64,000 nucleotides of DNA, taken from assembly GCA_902776475.1 (NCBI GenBank), contig CACYQD010000010.1:37180-101179 (forward strand), read 5' to 3'. The notes under the pieces were generated by a model, which made no database searches, was not told the origin of the DNA, and saw nothing but the letters and a program-made list of their open reading frames with translations. The translations under genes were made by a program, and so were the position numbers. Shown piece after piece: positions 1 through 8,730 of the stretch. The stretch is from an uncultured Prevotellaceae bacterium (GTDB taxonomy: Bacteria; Bacteroidota; Bacteroidia; Bacteroidales; Bacteroidaceae). The first letter of the stretch is position 1. Each line of letters starts with the position of its first letter.

Positions 1-1980
1 TTCCTGGCCTACGTCAAGAGTCCGTTCCTCAGTCCCTACAGCTATGGCCGTGGCATCCTGAGCAAGACACACTATGACATCACACAGGAAGATTATCTCT
101 CCGAGGCCCTTGCCAACTACACTGACTACAACTGGCGACTTGGCAACCCCGCCGCCATCAACGAGTATTCCGATGCGGAAAACAAGAACCATTTTGAGAA
201 CTCCATGCTGAACCTCACCGTCACGCCGAAGTGGACCTTCAACTCCCACCTCTCGCTGCAGGAGCACTTCAGCTACAACCTGGTCAACACCAACGAAATG
301 TTCTACATCCCCATCAACGGAACGCCCAACTATTACGTCAGCAGCATCGGTGACACCCGTGAGAACGAGGTGCGCTCACTGGCCTCCAAGCAGAACTCCG
401 TGATGAGCGACACACGCCTCAACTGGAAGAACCGCTTCAATGCTCATGAGATCGGATTCTTCGGCGGCGTACGCATCAACTGGGAGAGCTACACCATGAA
501 CTCACAGTTGGGCTACAACACCGGCAACGACAAGACCCCGTTCATGAGCAGTCAGCTCAAGAATGTCAAAGATGTCGGAACCAACGACAACTGGAACTCC
601 ATGGCATGGTATGCCCAGGTCAACTACAACTACCTCAACCGCTATTTCCTCCAAGGAAATGTCACTTTGGAAGGATCTTCCCGCTTTGGACAGGAAGGTG
701 GCGACATCAACATGTTCGACGCCGCATGGGGCATCTTCCCCGGCGTGCAGGCATCATGGGTGCTGAGCAATGAGCCATGGATGGCGAATGTCAGAGGCAT
801 CAATTACCTGCGTCTCACCGCAGGCTATGAGATCTCCGGCAACGACGACATCGACTACTATGTGGCCCGCAGCTACTTCCGTGCCTCACAATACATGCAC
901 ACCATCGCAGGTCTGACCCTCGAGGGCATCGGCAACACGAAGATACAATGGGAGAGCACCGGCCGCCTCAACGTAGGACTTGAGGGAAGCCTTCTCAACA
1001 ACCGTGTCGGATTCACGCTCAACTATTTCAAGAGCCGCACCTCCAACCTGCTCAACCAGCAGTCGCTGGGTTACCTCTCAGGTCTTGACCTGAACTGGAC
1101 CAACAATGGAAAGCTGGAGAACGAAGGATTTGATGTGAGCGCCACCTTCAAGGTGCTTGCCCTCAAGGACTGGCAGTGGCAGTTGGGCGGCAGCATCGGA
1201 CACTACCAGAACAAAATCACAGAACTGGCAGACGGAGCCTCCTACATCGACCATTCAGTCTATGGTGCCACCATCAGAACCCAAGTGGGCCATGCCGCCA
1301 ACTTGTTCTATGGCTACAAGACCGACGGCGTGTTTGCCACTACCGCGGCAGCTGAAGGAGCCAACCTGTATATCCTGGGCAATAACGGTGTGGACCACAA
1401 CTATTTCACCGCTGGTGACATGAAGTTCATCGACATCGACAACAACGGTGTGATCAATGAGAAGGACCAGGATATCATCGGCGACCCCAACCCCGATTTC
1501 TACGGCAATATCTTCACGACGCTCAACTGGAAGCGTTTGCGTCTTGACGTGAGGTTCAACTATGCTGTGGGCAACGATGTCTATAACTACATGCGTCAAC
1601 AGTTGGAGAGCGGTTCCCGCTTCATGAACCAGACCACCGCCCTTCTCCGCCGCTGGCAGGTTGAAGGTCAGCAGACCGACATTCCCAAGGTGAGTTTCCA
1701 GGATCCGATGGGCAACTCCCGTTTCAGCGACCGTTGGATTGAGGATGGCAGCTATCTTCGTCTGAAGACCGTGACGCTGAGTTATGAACTGCCGCTGAAG
1801 AACCAGTACATCCAGGGACTTGAGTTCTGGGTTCAAGGCAACAACCTGTTTACCTTGACCAAATACTTAGGATCAGATCCCGAGTTCTCCATGACCTCCG
1901 CAGTCATCGGACAGGGTATTGACCTGGGTCGTGTGCCCCAGAGCCGTTCTATCGTTGCAGGAATGAAGATCAACCTCTAA
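1..1980 (+). CDS. SusC/RagA-family TonB-dependent outer-membrane transporter, C-terminal part
   Basis: The reading frame is already open at base 1 and runs to a TAA at 1978-1980, so only about the last 659 residues are present; family members are usually around 1,000 residues. The visible part has the alternating aromatic and polar pattern of a beta-barrel, a late segment with an EF-hand-like DIDNNGVINEKD stretch and a GDPNPDFYGN motif typical of SusC C-termini, and ends in GMKINL. SusC proteins form the TonB-powered outer-membrane channel that imports oligosaccharides bound by SusD. The SusD partner starts 11 bases downstream, so the two are almost certainly co-transcribed. The plug and TonB-box region lie outside the window, and the substrate cannot be read from this part. 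The internal ATG at 205 is not a real start. Confidence 0.95.
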   Translation, partial: FLAYVKSPFLSPYSYGRGILSKTHYDITQEDYLSEALANYTDYNWRLGNPAAINEYSDAENKNHFENSMLNLTVTPKWTFNSHLSLQEHFSYNLVNTNEMFYIPINGTPNYYVSSIGDTRENEVRSLASKQNSVMSDTRLNWKNRFNAHEIGFFGGVRINWESYTMNSQLGYNTGNDKTPFMSSQLKNVKDVGTNDNWNSMAWYAQVNYNYLNRYFLQGNVTLEGSSRFGQEGGDINMFDAAWGIFPGVQASWVLSNEPWMANVRGINYLRLTAGYEISGNDDIDYYVARSYFRASQYMHTIAGLTLEGIGNTKIQWESTGRLNVGLEGSLLNNRVGFTLNYFKSRTSNLLNQQSLGYLSGLDLNWTNNGKLENEGFDVSATFKVLALKDWQWQLGGSIGHYQNKITELADGASYIDHSVYGATIRTQVGHAANLFYGYKTDGVFATTAAAEGANLYILGNNGVDHNYFTAGDMKFIDIDNNGVINEKDQDIIGDPNPDFYGNIFTTLNWKRLRLDVRFNYAVGNDVYNYMRQQLESGSRFMNQTTALLRRWQVEGQQTDIPKVSFQDPMGNSRFSDRWIEDGSYLRLKTVTLSYELPLKNQYIQGLEFWVQGNNLFTLTKYLGSDPEFSMTSAVIGQGIDLGRVPQSRSIVAGMKINL

Positions 1981-1991
1981 GTTTAAGAACC

Positions 1992-3806
1992 ATGCAAAAG
2001 AATAAGATCATGAAAAAAATCAGTATATTCATCAGTGCTGTCTTCGTGGCATTCGGACTCAGTGGTTGTTCTGATTTCTTCGATCAGGAGTCTGACCATG
2101 TGATCTACACAGACAACCATAAGATCGACGAAGCCTCGGATACGATCTACAGCATGACAGGCGTGCTCCATAAGCTCCAGACCATCGCCGACCGCACCAT
2201 CCTGCTCGGCGAGGTCAGAGGCGACCTTGTTGACGTCACCAGTGTGGCCAGCAGTGACCTCCGCGACCTGGCCATGTTCAGCGTGGGTGATGACAACATG
2301 TACAATGCACCACGTGACTATTATGCCATCATCAACAATTGCAACTTCTTCATCGCCCATGCCGACACGGCAAAGAAGAACAACCGCAATGAATATCTCT
2401 TCATGAGGGAGTATGCCGCCATCAAGTCCATCCGCGCATGGACCTATCTCCAGTTGGCCACGACTTACGGCCGCGTTCCCTTCGTCACAGAGCCTATCCT
2501 GACCAAGGAACAGTCGGAAGTCGATTATCCCCGCTACGACATCCAGGCCATCTGTGAGTATTTCATCAACGACCTCTTGCCTCTCGCCGAGAGATACGGC
2601 CGTGAGTATCCTTCCTATGGCACTATCCGTGGAACAGATTCCCAATTCTTCTATTTCCCGATCAACATTGTATTGGGCGACTTGTATCTATGGGCCGGCA
2701 GCACATCAGGCAATGTTGAGTACTACAAGCAGTCTGCCCTGCGCTACTACAAATTCATCTCTGAGCGCCATGGTGACAACTCCACCTATCCTACCGGCAC
2801 AGCACGCTGCTATTGGAATCCCACCAGTACGACATGGGATAATGCGACCAGCACATGGATAAGTGAAGTGACCTCAGAGAGAGCGCGCGATGAGGAACTG
2901 ATCACCATGATTCCCGGTGACTCCATCCGTGCAGAAGGCAACTACAGTGAGTTGATCAACCTGTTCAATTCCCGGGAAATCAATGACTACAAGGTAAGTC
3001 TTTTGCCTTCTTTGAGAGCAGATGAACTCTCCACCGAACAGGAATACTGCAATGTGAGCGGAAGCGGAACGACTGTGACCTATGCTCCCAAGGGTTTGGA
3101 AGACCACATGTCAGGTGATCTGCGTCTGGGCTTTACATGGCAGCAAAGCTACACCGTCAACCGCAGCACCCGTGAACGGATAGAAGCCCACTTTATCGAG
3201 AAACAAGTGAGCAGAAACGTGCACATCTACCGCCGCCAGATGGTTTACCTGCGCATGGCTGAGGCTCTGAATATGGCCGGCTATCCCCGCATGGCCTTCC
3301 AGATTCTCTCACAAGGAATCAACAACGTCGTGCTTCGCGATGAAGTATATCCTTACTATTCTCAGAGCGACTCCCTGTGGATCAGTCAATTCGATTTTCC
3401 TGAGTCAAGGTATATCATCATGACTGCTGAAGATGTCGCCTCAACTGTGGGCCGTAATTACAACACCATCGGCATGCATACCAGAGGTTGCGGCTTTACT
3501 CCGATGAACGAGTTCTATCAGTTACCACAAGACAGCACGAAGACCGAGGCCGAGATGACCCCGATACTCCAAGCCTATGTTGACAAGCTGATCATCGAAG
3601 AAGAGGGTTTGGAGTTTGCATTCGAAGGTATCCGTTACTATGACCTGATGCGTTATGCCATGCGTCAGCCCAACCCCGGGGAGACGTTTGCCAACTTCAT
3701 CTACGCCCGTCGTGGTAAGGAGAACCGTGAAGCCATGAAGAGTGAGATCAAGGTTGACCTCAACAACCGCGACAACTGGTTCCTGAAATGGACCGGAATG
3801 AACTGA
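1992..3806 (+). CDS. SusD/RagB-family nutrient-binding outer-membrane lipoprotein
   Basis: This is a 604-residue protein with an N-terminal lipoprotein signal: a Lys-rich start, a hydrophobic core and a lipobox ending LSGC around residue 26-29 (counting from the first ATG). The next ATG at 2010 gives a cleaner signal peptide and is an equally likely start. The mature part begins with the acidic CSDFFDQ segment and keeps family features: a helical TPR-like middle with a YLQLATTYGRVPFV segment, and a C-terminal EEGLEFAFEGIRYYDLMRYA motif. SusD proteins sit on the cell surface over the SusC pore and capture glycans. The gene follows the SusC gene by 11 bases and is followed by a strong hairpin terminator, so this is the end of a polysaccharide-utilisation operon whose enzymes, if adjacent, lie upstream of the window. 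Confidence 0.95.
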   Translation: MQKNKIMKKISIFISAVFVAFGLSGCSDFFDQESDHVIYTDNHKIDEASDTIYSMTGVLHKLQTIADRTILLGEVRGDLVDVTSVASSDLRDLAMFSVGDDNMYNAPRDYYAIINNCNFFIAHADTAKKNNRNEYLFMREYAAIKSIRAWTYLQLATTYGRVPFVTEPILTKEQSEVDYPRYDIQAICEYFINDLLPLAERYGREYPSYGTIRGTDSQFFYFPINIVLGDLYLWAGSTSGNVEYYKQSALRYYKFISERHGDNSTYPTGTARCYWNPTSTTWDNATSTWISEVTSERARDEELITMIPGDSIRAEGNYSELINLFNSREINDYKVSLLPSLRADELSTEQEYCNVSGSGTTVTYAPKGLEDHMSGDLRLGFTWQQSYTVNRSTRERIEAHFIEKQVSRNVHIYRRQMVYLRMAEALNMAGYPRMAFQILSQGINNVVLRDEVYPYYSQSDSLWISQFDFPESRYIIMTAEDVASTVGRNYNTIGMHTRGCGFTPMNEFYQLPQDSTKTEAEMTPILQAYVDKLIIEEEGLEFAFEGIRYYDLMRYAMRQPNPGETFANFIYARRGKENREAMKSEIKVDLNNRDNWFLKWTGMN

Positions 3807-3828
3807 GCCAGTTCACTCCCCCAATAAT

Positions 3829-3868
3829 AATGAAGCCGGCCGTGTCAATTGACATGGCCGGCTTCATT
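3829..3868. terminator. Bidirectional hairpin terminator between susD-like and methyltransferase genes
   Basis: Two 20-base arms (3829-3848 and 3849-3868) are reverse complements except for one position that still pairs as G-T. The element lies between two convergent genes and can serve both. Confidence 0.85.
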
Positions 3869-3888
3869 GTATGACTTCCTCGAGAGCG

Positions 3889-4704
3889 CTACGCCATACG
3901 CTGCCTCACAGCCTCGAAAATCAAGATGGCGGCACTCACCGACACGTTGAGCGAATCGAGTTGTCCTTGCATAGGTATGCGTACATGGGCATCAGCCGCC
4001 TCCCTCCAGATTTGGGTGAGCCCCGTCGATTCCGTACCCATGATGATAGCTGTAGCCTTGGTCATGTCGGTATCATAATAGGGTTTCGAGTCCTGCAGTT
4101 GGGCTGTCAGGATCTGTATGGAATGCCGTTTCAGAAAATCGATGCAGTTTTGTGAGGTGCATGCCACACAGGGCACGGTGAAGATCGCACCGATGGAACT
4201 GCGGATCAGGTTGGGGTTGTAGAGGTCAGTCAATGGATCACAGACCATCACGGCATCCACTGCGGCAGCGTCAGCGCTCCGTAGCACAGCACCCAGGTTT
4301 CCTGGTTTCTCCACGCTTTCCAAGACCACGATCAGTGGGTTATCTGGCAATTTCAAGTCATCCAAGGCGATATTTTTAACGTTGAAAACAGCCAGCAGCC
4401 CTTCCGTTCCTCCACGGTAGGCCATCTTGTCATAAACCTCAGGAGAGACCTCCACGACATGGTCTGAAGTTGTCGCATGCACAATTTCTTCCCAGCTGCC
4501 ATCGGAGTCATCCTTCTGAATCAGTGGAGAGCACACATAAAGCGTATCAATGGTGAATCCAGCATGCAGTCCATGCAAGATTTCCCTCTTGCCCTCTACT
4601 ACGAAACAGCCCATTTTGCGGCGTTCCGACGATTTCTGCTGCAATTCCAAGACCTTTTTTATCCTCGGGTTCTTGACGCTCGTAATTATAGTGTTGTCCA
4701 TCAT
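3889..4704 (-). CDS. SpoU/TrmH-family RNA 2'-O-ribose methyltransferase
   Basis: This 271-residue protein has the SPOUT (trefoil-knot) methyltransferase signatures: ESVEKPGNLGAVLRSADA (motif 1, with the conserved Asn and Arg), IIMGTESTGLTQ (motif 2) and IPMQGQLDSLNVSVSAAILI (motif 3). An N-terminal substrate-binding domain (NPRIKKVLELQQKSSERRK, then VVEGKREI) is as in RlmB/TrmH-type enzymes, which use S-adenosylmethionine to methylate ribose in rRNA or tRNA; the target nucleotide cannot be told. I take the start at ATG 4704 (4701 is a second ATG directly after it), because the homologous region begins with DNTIITSVKNPRIKK and because a promoter box ends only five bases upstream. An upstream extension to 4740 would run into that promoter. 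It is a single-gene unit, convergent with the SusD-like gene. Confidence 0.9.
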   Translation of the reverse strand: MMDNTIITSVKNPRIKKVLELQQKSSERRKMGCFVVEGKREILHGLHAGFTIDTLYVCSPLIQKDDSDGSWEEIVHATTSDHVVEVSPEVYDKMAYRGGTEGLLAVFNVKNIALDDLKLPDNPLIVVLESVEKPGNLGAVLRSADAAAVDAVMVCDPLTDLYNPNLIRSSIGAIFTVPCVACTSQNCIDFLKRHSIQILTAQLQDSKPYYDTDMTKATAIIMGTESTGLTQIWREAADAHVRIPMQGQLDSLNVSVSAAILIFEAVRQRMA

Positions 4705-4709
4705 GGTTG

Positions 4710-4741
4710 CAAAATTATGGAAAAATGGGGGAAAAGCCAAA
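4710..4741 (-). promoter_or_regulatory. Bacteroidetes-type promoter for the SpoU methyltransferase
   Basis: On the minus strand TTTG (4738-4741) is followed after exactly 20 bases by TAATTTTG (4710-4717), matching TAnnTTTG. The box ends five bases before the ATG at 4704, so the mRNA would be leaderless or nearly so. Confidence 0.7.
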
Positions 4742-4780
4742 TTATCATTGAGCTTTTACGGTTTGTTTTCTGGGAATAGG

Positions 4781-4919
4781 TTTGAATGGGAGGGAATGGG
4801 AGGGAATGGGAGGGAATGGGAAGGAATGGGAGGGAATGGGAGGGAATGGGAAGGAATGAGAAGGAATGAGAAGGAATGAGAAGGAATGAGAAGGAATGGG
4901 AAGGAATGGGAAGGAATGG
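4781..4919. repeat. 10-bp tandem repeat (minisatellite), about 13.5 copies
   Basis: A perfectly phased 10-base unit of the form ARGGAATGRG is repeated about 13 times with only A/G interchanges between units. It is intergenic, directly upstream of the SpoU promoter and about 240 bases before radA. A 10-base unit is not a multiple of three, and the frame that runs through part of it (about 4550-4879) has no coding character. Such arrays are prone to copy-number change by replication slippage. Confidence 0.9.
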
Positions 4920-4986
4920 CTAAAGATTATAGCCGGACTGAGGAATTGAGGCTCGCACTTTAGGAACTGGCGGCCCCCTCACCTAA

Positions 4987-5068
4987 CCTCTCCCCCGGGG
5001 AGAGGGATTATTTTGCTTTGGTAATTAACTCCTCTCCCCCGGGGAGAGGGATTGGTTTGCTTTGGTAA
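4987..5068. repeat. Pair of REP-like GC palindromes in direct repeat
   Basis: Two copies of a palindrome with arms CCTCTCCCC/GGGGAGAGG lie at 4987-5005 and 5031-5049. Each is followed by a nearly identical tail ending TTTGCTTTGGTAA, so the whole 38-base unit is repeated at a 44-base interval. Related palindromes occur at 16665-16684 and, in part, near 56226. The remainder of 4920-5105 holds no gene that I can see. Confidence 0.8.
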
Positions 5069-5105
5069 CCCTGAATCGTGCAGGAACAAACAAAAATCAA
5101 AAGAA

Positions 5106-5137
5106 TTTGGCTTTTCAGTAGTTTATTCGTACTTTTG
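5106..5137 (+). promoter_or_regulatory. Promoter for radA
   Basis: TTTG at 5106-5109 and TACTTTTG at 5130-5137 are separated by exactly 20 bases. The predicted leader before ATG 5158 is about 15 bases. Confidence 0.7.
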
Positions 5138-5157
5138 CATGACTTAATGACAATGAG

Positions 5158-6546
5158 ATGGCAAAAGACAAAATCGCATACGTCTGTTCGAACTGCGGAC
5201 AAGAATCGCCTAAATGGATCGGCAAATGTCCTGCCTGCGGACAATGGAACACTTTTAAGGAAATCCGTGTTAGCAACGACACGGGCAGTATGGCTGCGAA
5301 ATCAGCTGCCACCTCTCTGCACTCCTCCCTTGAAGGCAAGCCCCGTCCGATGTTTCTGAAGCAGATTTCAGCTCAGGAAGCTCCACGCATGGACATGAAC
5401 GACAGCGAGCTTAACCGCGTTCTCGGTGGCGGTCTTGTTCCGGGTTCCATCGTCCTCCTTGGTGGAGAGCCAGGCATCGGGAAGAGCACGCTGACCCTGC
5501 AGACCATCCTCAACATGCCCGATCGGCGCATTTTGTATGTCAGCGGCGAAGAGAGTTCCCATCAACTCAAGATGCGTGCCGACCGTATCAGCAAAAGCGA
5601 CAACGAAAATGTGATGATCCTCTGCGAGACCTCTTTGGAGAACATTTTTACGCAGATCAAGGAAACGAAACCCGAACTGGTGATTATCGACTCCATCCAG
5701 ACCATCTCCACAGAGGAAGTGGACAGTTCACCGGGAAGTCTCAGCCAAGTCAGGGAATGTGCAGCCGCCTTGCTCCGGTTCTCCAAGTCGAGCGGCATAC
5801 CGGTCATCCTGATTGGTCACATCACCAAAGAAGGCACCCTTGCGGGTCCCAAGATCCTGGAACACATCGTGGATACCGTCATACAGTTTGAGGGCGACCA
5901 GCACTACATGTACCGCATCCTGCGGTCGATCAAAAACCGATTTGGAAGCACCAGTGAACTGGGTATCTATGAGATGGAGCAAAATGGTCTGCGTGCGGTC
6001 AGCAATCCCTCCGAACTCTTGCTGACGCAAGACCATGAGGGTCTGTCGGGCATCGCCATCACCGCAGCGATAGAAGGCATCCGCCCCTTCCTTGTCGAGA
6101 CCCAGGCCCTGGTCTCCACGGCAGCCTACGGCACTCCCCAGCGGTCGGCCACAGGTTTCGACCACCGCCGTCTCAACATGCTGCTTGCCGTACTGGAGAA
6201 ACGGGTAGGTTTCAAACTGATGCAGAAAGACGTGTTTGTCAACATTGCCGGCGGCCTGCGCGTCACCGACATGGCCATGGATCTCAGCATCATCGCCGCC
6301 GTCTTGTCGAGCAATGTCGATACCGCCATCGAACCCGGCTGGTGCATGGCCGGCGAGGTGGGTCTGAGCGGTGAGGTCCGTCCTGTCAACCGGATAGAGC
6401 AACGAGTTGCAGAGGCTGAGAAACTCGGTTTCAGCCATATCATCATCCCCAAATACAACCTCAACGGACTTGACCGCCGTAAGTTCGGCATTCAGATCCA
6501 TCCCGTCAGGAAAGTGGAGGAAGCCCTCCGGGAGTTATTTGGTTAG
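5158..6546 (+). CDS. radA: DNA repair protein RadA
   Basis: This 462-residue protein has the full RadA layout. An N-terminal zinc finger uses Cys10, Cys13, Cys24 and Cys27. A RecA-like ATPase core has Walker A GGEPGIGKST at about 102-111 and the Walker B strand LVIIDSIQT near 175-185. The RadA-specific KNRFG motif is near residue 259, and a C-terminal Lon-protease-like domain (VFVNIAGGLRVTDMAMDLSI) follows. RadA is a RecA-family branch-migration helicase that processes recombination intermediates; the length is normal for the family. The ATG at 5158 is well placed behind a promoter and begins the standard MAKDKIAYVCSNCG opening. The secreted beta-helix gene begins 53 bases after the stop, without an obvious terminator, so read-through is possible but a functional link is not implied. 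Confidence 0.97.
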   Translation: MAKDKIAYVCSNCGQESPKWIGKCPACGQWNTFKEIRVSNDTGSMAAKSAATSLHSSLEGKPRPMFLKQISAQEAPRMDMNDSELNRVLGGGLVPGSIVLLGGEPGIGKSTLTLQTILNMPDRRILYVSGEESSHQLKMRADRISKSDNENVMILCETSLENIFTQIKETKPELVIIDSIQTISTEEVDSSPGSLSQVRECAAALLRFSKSSGIPVILIGHITKEGTLAGPKILEHIVDTVIQFEGDQHYMYRILRSIKNRFGSTSELGIYEMEQNGLRAVSNPSELLLTQDHEGLSGIAITAAIEGIRPFLVETQALVSTAAYGTPQRSATGFDHRRLNMLLAVLEKRVGFKLMQKDVFVNIAGGLRVTDMAMDLSIIAAVLSSNVDTAIEPGWCMAGEVGLSGEVRPVNRIEQRVAEAEKLGFSHIIIPKYNLNGLDRRKFGIQIHPVRKVEEALRELFG

Positions 6547-6599
6547 AGGATGTCCGAAAAGAAACACCAACACAATCATATCACATCAAACAACCCAAA

Positions 6600-7976
6600 A
6601 TGAAAAAAACTTTTATGAAGGCAAGCCTCTGCGGAATGATTCTTCTGCTGTGGAGCCTGAACGTGAATGCCATCGATTTCACCACCTCCGGCGACGGAAA
6701 AACCTATAGTTTTGAGGCGCTGTCAGCTTTGGAAGGCAGCGGCGTGACCAAAGAGGGAGACGTCTTTGTGGTAGATGGCACCATCACCATCTCTGAGGGC
6801 GATTTCTTCAAAATCGACGAGGGCATCGTTGTCGAGTTCTGCGACAATGCCGAGGTCATACTGAAGTGCCCATCTGATTTACAAGCCCACACCTCCCCCA
6901 CCACCCTGACCCGTCATGGCGAAGCCACCACCTGTTATGGCCTGAACGTCCAGTCAGCGTCGGTGTCCGAGGTGGAAAACATCACCTTCGACTATGTGGG
7001 TCTGCGCGGCAACACCCCAGCAGGCATGAATGTGCGTCACTGCACCTTCACCCATCACAATGGCAATGCCTCCGGTGCGCTGTTCCTTGGTGGCGACGGA
7101 GCGGCTTTCACGGTCGAGGACTGCCATTTCGAACTCTGTCAGAAGGCCGCCATCGGAGGAGCCGCCAATTATTTCTGTCCTGCCACCATCACCGGTTGCA
7201 CGTTCATCAAGAATTCCCAAGCCAATGGCAACATACCCCAACTCAATCTGACCTCAGCCTCCGACATCACGATCAGCAACTGCACGGTGGAAGGAGACAG
7301 CACGCTGAACATGGTCGGTGGCATCGGCGTGTCGAATTTCTTCGGCTACGACAACCAGCATATCACCATTTCCGGATGCACGATCAAAGACAACCGCTAC
7401 GGCATCACCACGATGGGAGTGATGGATGTGAAGATCACCGACAACCAGATTATCAACAACCGGTTTGAGACCAACCCCAACAATGGAGGCAGCGGCATCA
7501 GCCTTTACGATCCCTATCTGAAACAGAACGTCTATCTCTCAGGCAACCGTATCGAGAAGAATCTCTGGGGCATCACCGTCATCGGCTGCGGTCATGTGAA
7601 CATGGGACAGGTCACAGACGGGGAAGGAGGAGATTACAATCCCGGCAACAACGTATTCAAGGACAACGGCAACTCGGGCGTCCTTTATGACTTGTATAAC
7701 AATTCCACCAATACCATATACGCGCAGGGAAACATCTGGAACGTAGCGCTCCAGGATGAGGAGCACATCGAGGAAGTCATCTTCCACAAGCACGACAACC
7801 CGTCGCTCGGTGAGGTGCTGTTCATGCCCGCCGGCGACCCTGAGGGAATCCGCCAGCTCCGTCACCGCCCAACGGAGGAAGGCGGCGTCTTCAGCATTTC
7901 AGGCACAAGACTTCCGTCTAGCCAAGCCCTGCCCCATGGCGTCTATATCATCAATGGCAAGAAAATACTGAAATGA
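6600..7976 (+). CDS. Secreted right-handed parallel beta-helix protein
   Basis: A 458-residue protein starts with a signal peptide (MKKTFMKASLCGMILLLWSL...NVNA). The bulk is a series of about 22-residue coils rich in Gly, Asn, Thr and Cys (for example ITISGCTIKDNRYGITTMGV and ITDNQIINNRF), the pattern of the pectate-lyase/PbH1 beta-helix fold. The last 30 residues (GVFSISGTRLP..., ending GVYIINGKKILK) match the short tails of many secreted Prevotella proteins. Beta-helix proteins of this kind bind or cleave polysaccharides, but no catalytic residues can be assigned, so function stays open. Its stop overlaps the start of the next gene by four bases (ATGA), implying translational coupling with the papain-like hydrolase. 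Confidence 0.8.
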   Translation: MKKTFMKASLCGMILLLWSLNVNAIDFTTSGDGKTYSFEALSALEGSGVTKEGDVFVVDGTITISEGDFFKIDEGIVVEFCDNAEVILKCPSDLQAHTSPTTLTRHGEATTCYGLNVQSASVSEVENITFDYVGLRGNTPAGMNVRHCTFTHHNGNASGALFLGGDGAAFTVEDCHFELCQKAAIGGAANYFCPATITGCTFIKNSQANGNIPQLNLTSASDITISNCTVEGDSTLNMVGGIGVSNFFGYDNQHITISGCTIKDNRYGITTMGVMDVKITDNQIINNRFETNPNNGGSGISLYDPYLKQNVYLSGNRIEKNLWGITVIGCGHVNMGQVTDGEGGDYNPGNNVFKDNGNSGVLYDLYNNSTNTIYAQGNIWNVALQDEEHIEEVIFHKHDNPSLGEVLFMPAGDPEGIRQLRHRPTEEGGVFSISGTRLPSSQALPHGVYIINGKKILK

Positions 7977-8605
7977 GAAGGATACAAGCGCTGACCTGTC
8001 TTCTGCTGGCCTGTGCACTTTCGGCCATGGCGCAGAAGACCACGAGCGACACCAGACGATTGCGTGATGGAGATCTGCTCTTCGTCGTGGTGGAGAAAGA
8101 GAATCCCATCACTGAGGTGACCCGGCAAGGCACAGCCCCCGCCATCGACCACGTGGGCATCTTCCACCGCCACGATGGGCAGCCGATGGTCATCGAGGCC
8201 AACACCTCCGGAGTCGTCGAGCGTCCCCTCCAGGACTTCATCCATGAGGGCACCTATCTCCTTGTCGGACGTGTCAGCAAGCGCCCAGACCTTGTTCAAA
8301 CCCTGGAGAATGCGCATCGCCACCTCGGCAAGCCCTACGATTTCATCTATATGCCAGGCGACGAAGCCATATATTGCAGCGAACTGGTGCTGCTCTCCTT
8401 CGTTGACCGGGAGGGACATCCCGTATTCCAACCCATCCCCATGTCCTTCCATGATGAGAAAGGCGAGGTCACCCCATATTGGAAAGACTATTATTCCCGC
8501 AGGGCACTGGATGTGCCAGAAGGAAAAGAAGGCAGCAATCCCGGCGAACTCTCAAGGCGCGCCAACGTGAAGATCAAGTACAAATTCACACGATTTGCAA
8601 AGTAG
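7973..8605 (+). CDS. YiiX/YebB-like permuted papain-fold hydrolase (NlpC/P60 superfamily)
   Basis: This 210-residue protein has a signal peptide cleaved near AMAQ (residue 20) and two signatures of the permuted NlpC/P60-like cysteine hydrolases. GDLLFVVVE leads to the IDHVGIF strand with the conserved His, and the catalytic Cys follows in IYCSELVLLSFV. Relatives (DUF830/YiiX type) act on amide or ester bonds in cell-wall or lipid substrates outside the cytoplasm; the substrate here is unknown. The gene starts within the stop codon of the beta-helix gene (four-base ATGA overlap), so both are made together. The C-terminal tail is basic (RRANVKIKYKFTRFAK). No terminator is obvious before the pgk promoter. 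Confidence 0.75.
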   Translation: MRRIQALTCLLLACALSAMAQKTTSDTRRLRDGDLLFVVVEKENPITEVTRQGTAPAIDHVGIFHRHDGQPMVIEANTSGVVERPLQDFIHEGTYLLVGRVSKRPDLVQTLENAHRHLGKPYDFIYMPGDEAIYCSELVLLSFVDREGHPVFQPIPMSFHDEKGEVTPYWKDYYSRRALDVPEGKEGSNPGELSRRANVKIKYKFTRFAK

Positions 8606-8682
8606 AGTTGTCATATTTTATCTTCACTTGAGAAAAAACAAAAAAATAAAAGGCAAAAGTCGGGTAATTTCCTGAAAATTCG

Positions 8683-8690
8683 TATATTTG
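8683..8690 (+). promoter_or_regulatory. Promoter -7 box for pgk
   Basis: TATATTTG matches TAnnTTTG exactly and lies 40 bases before the ATG. No clear TTTG is found at the expected upstream distance, so this is the weaker half of a promoter call. Confidence 0.5.
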
Positions 8691-8730
8691 CACGAAGAAA
8701 ATCAACCACATTAGTAATACATTGTAGAAT

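Noticed and set aside
4781-4919. Possible CRISPR array
   Set aside because: The unit is 10 bp with no spacers and no cas genes nearby; it is a simple tandem repeat.
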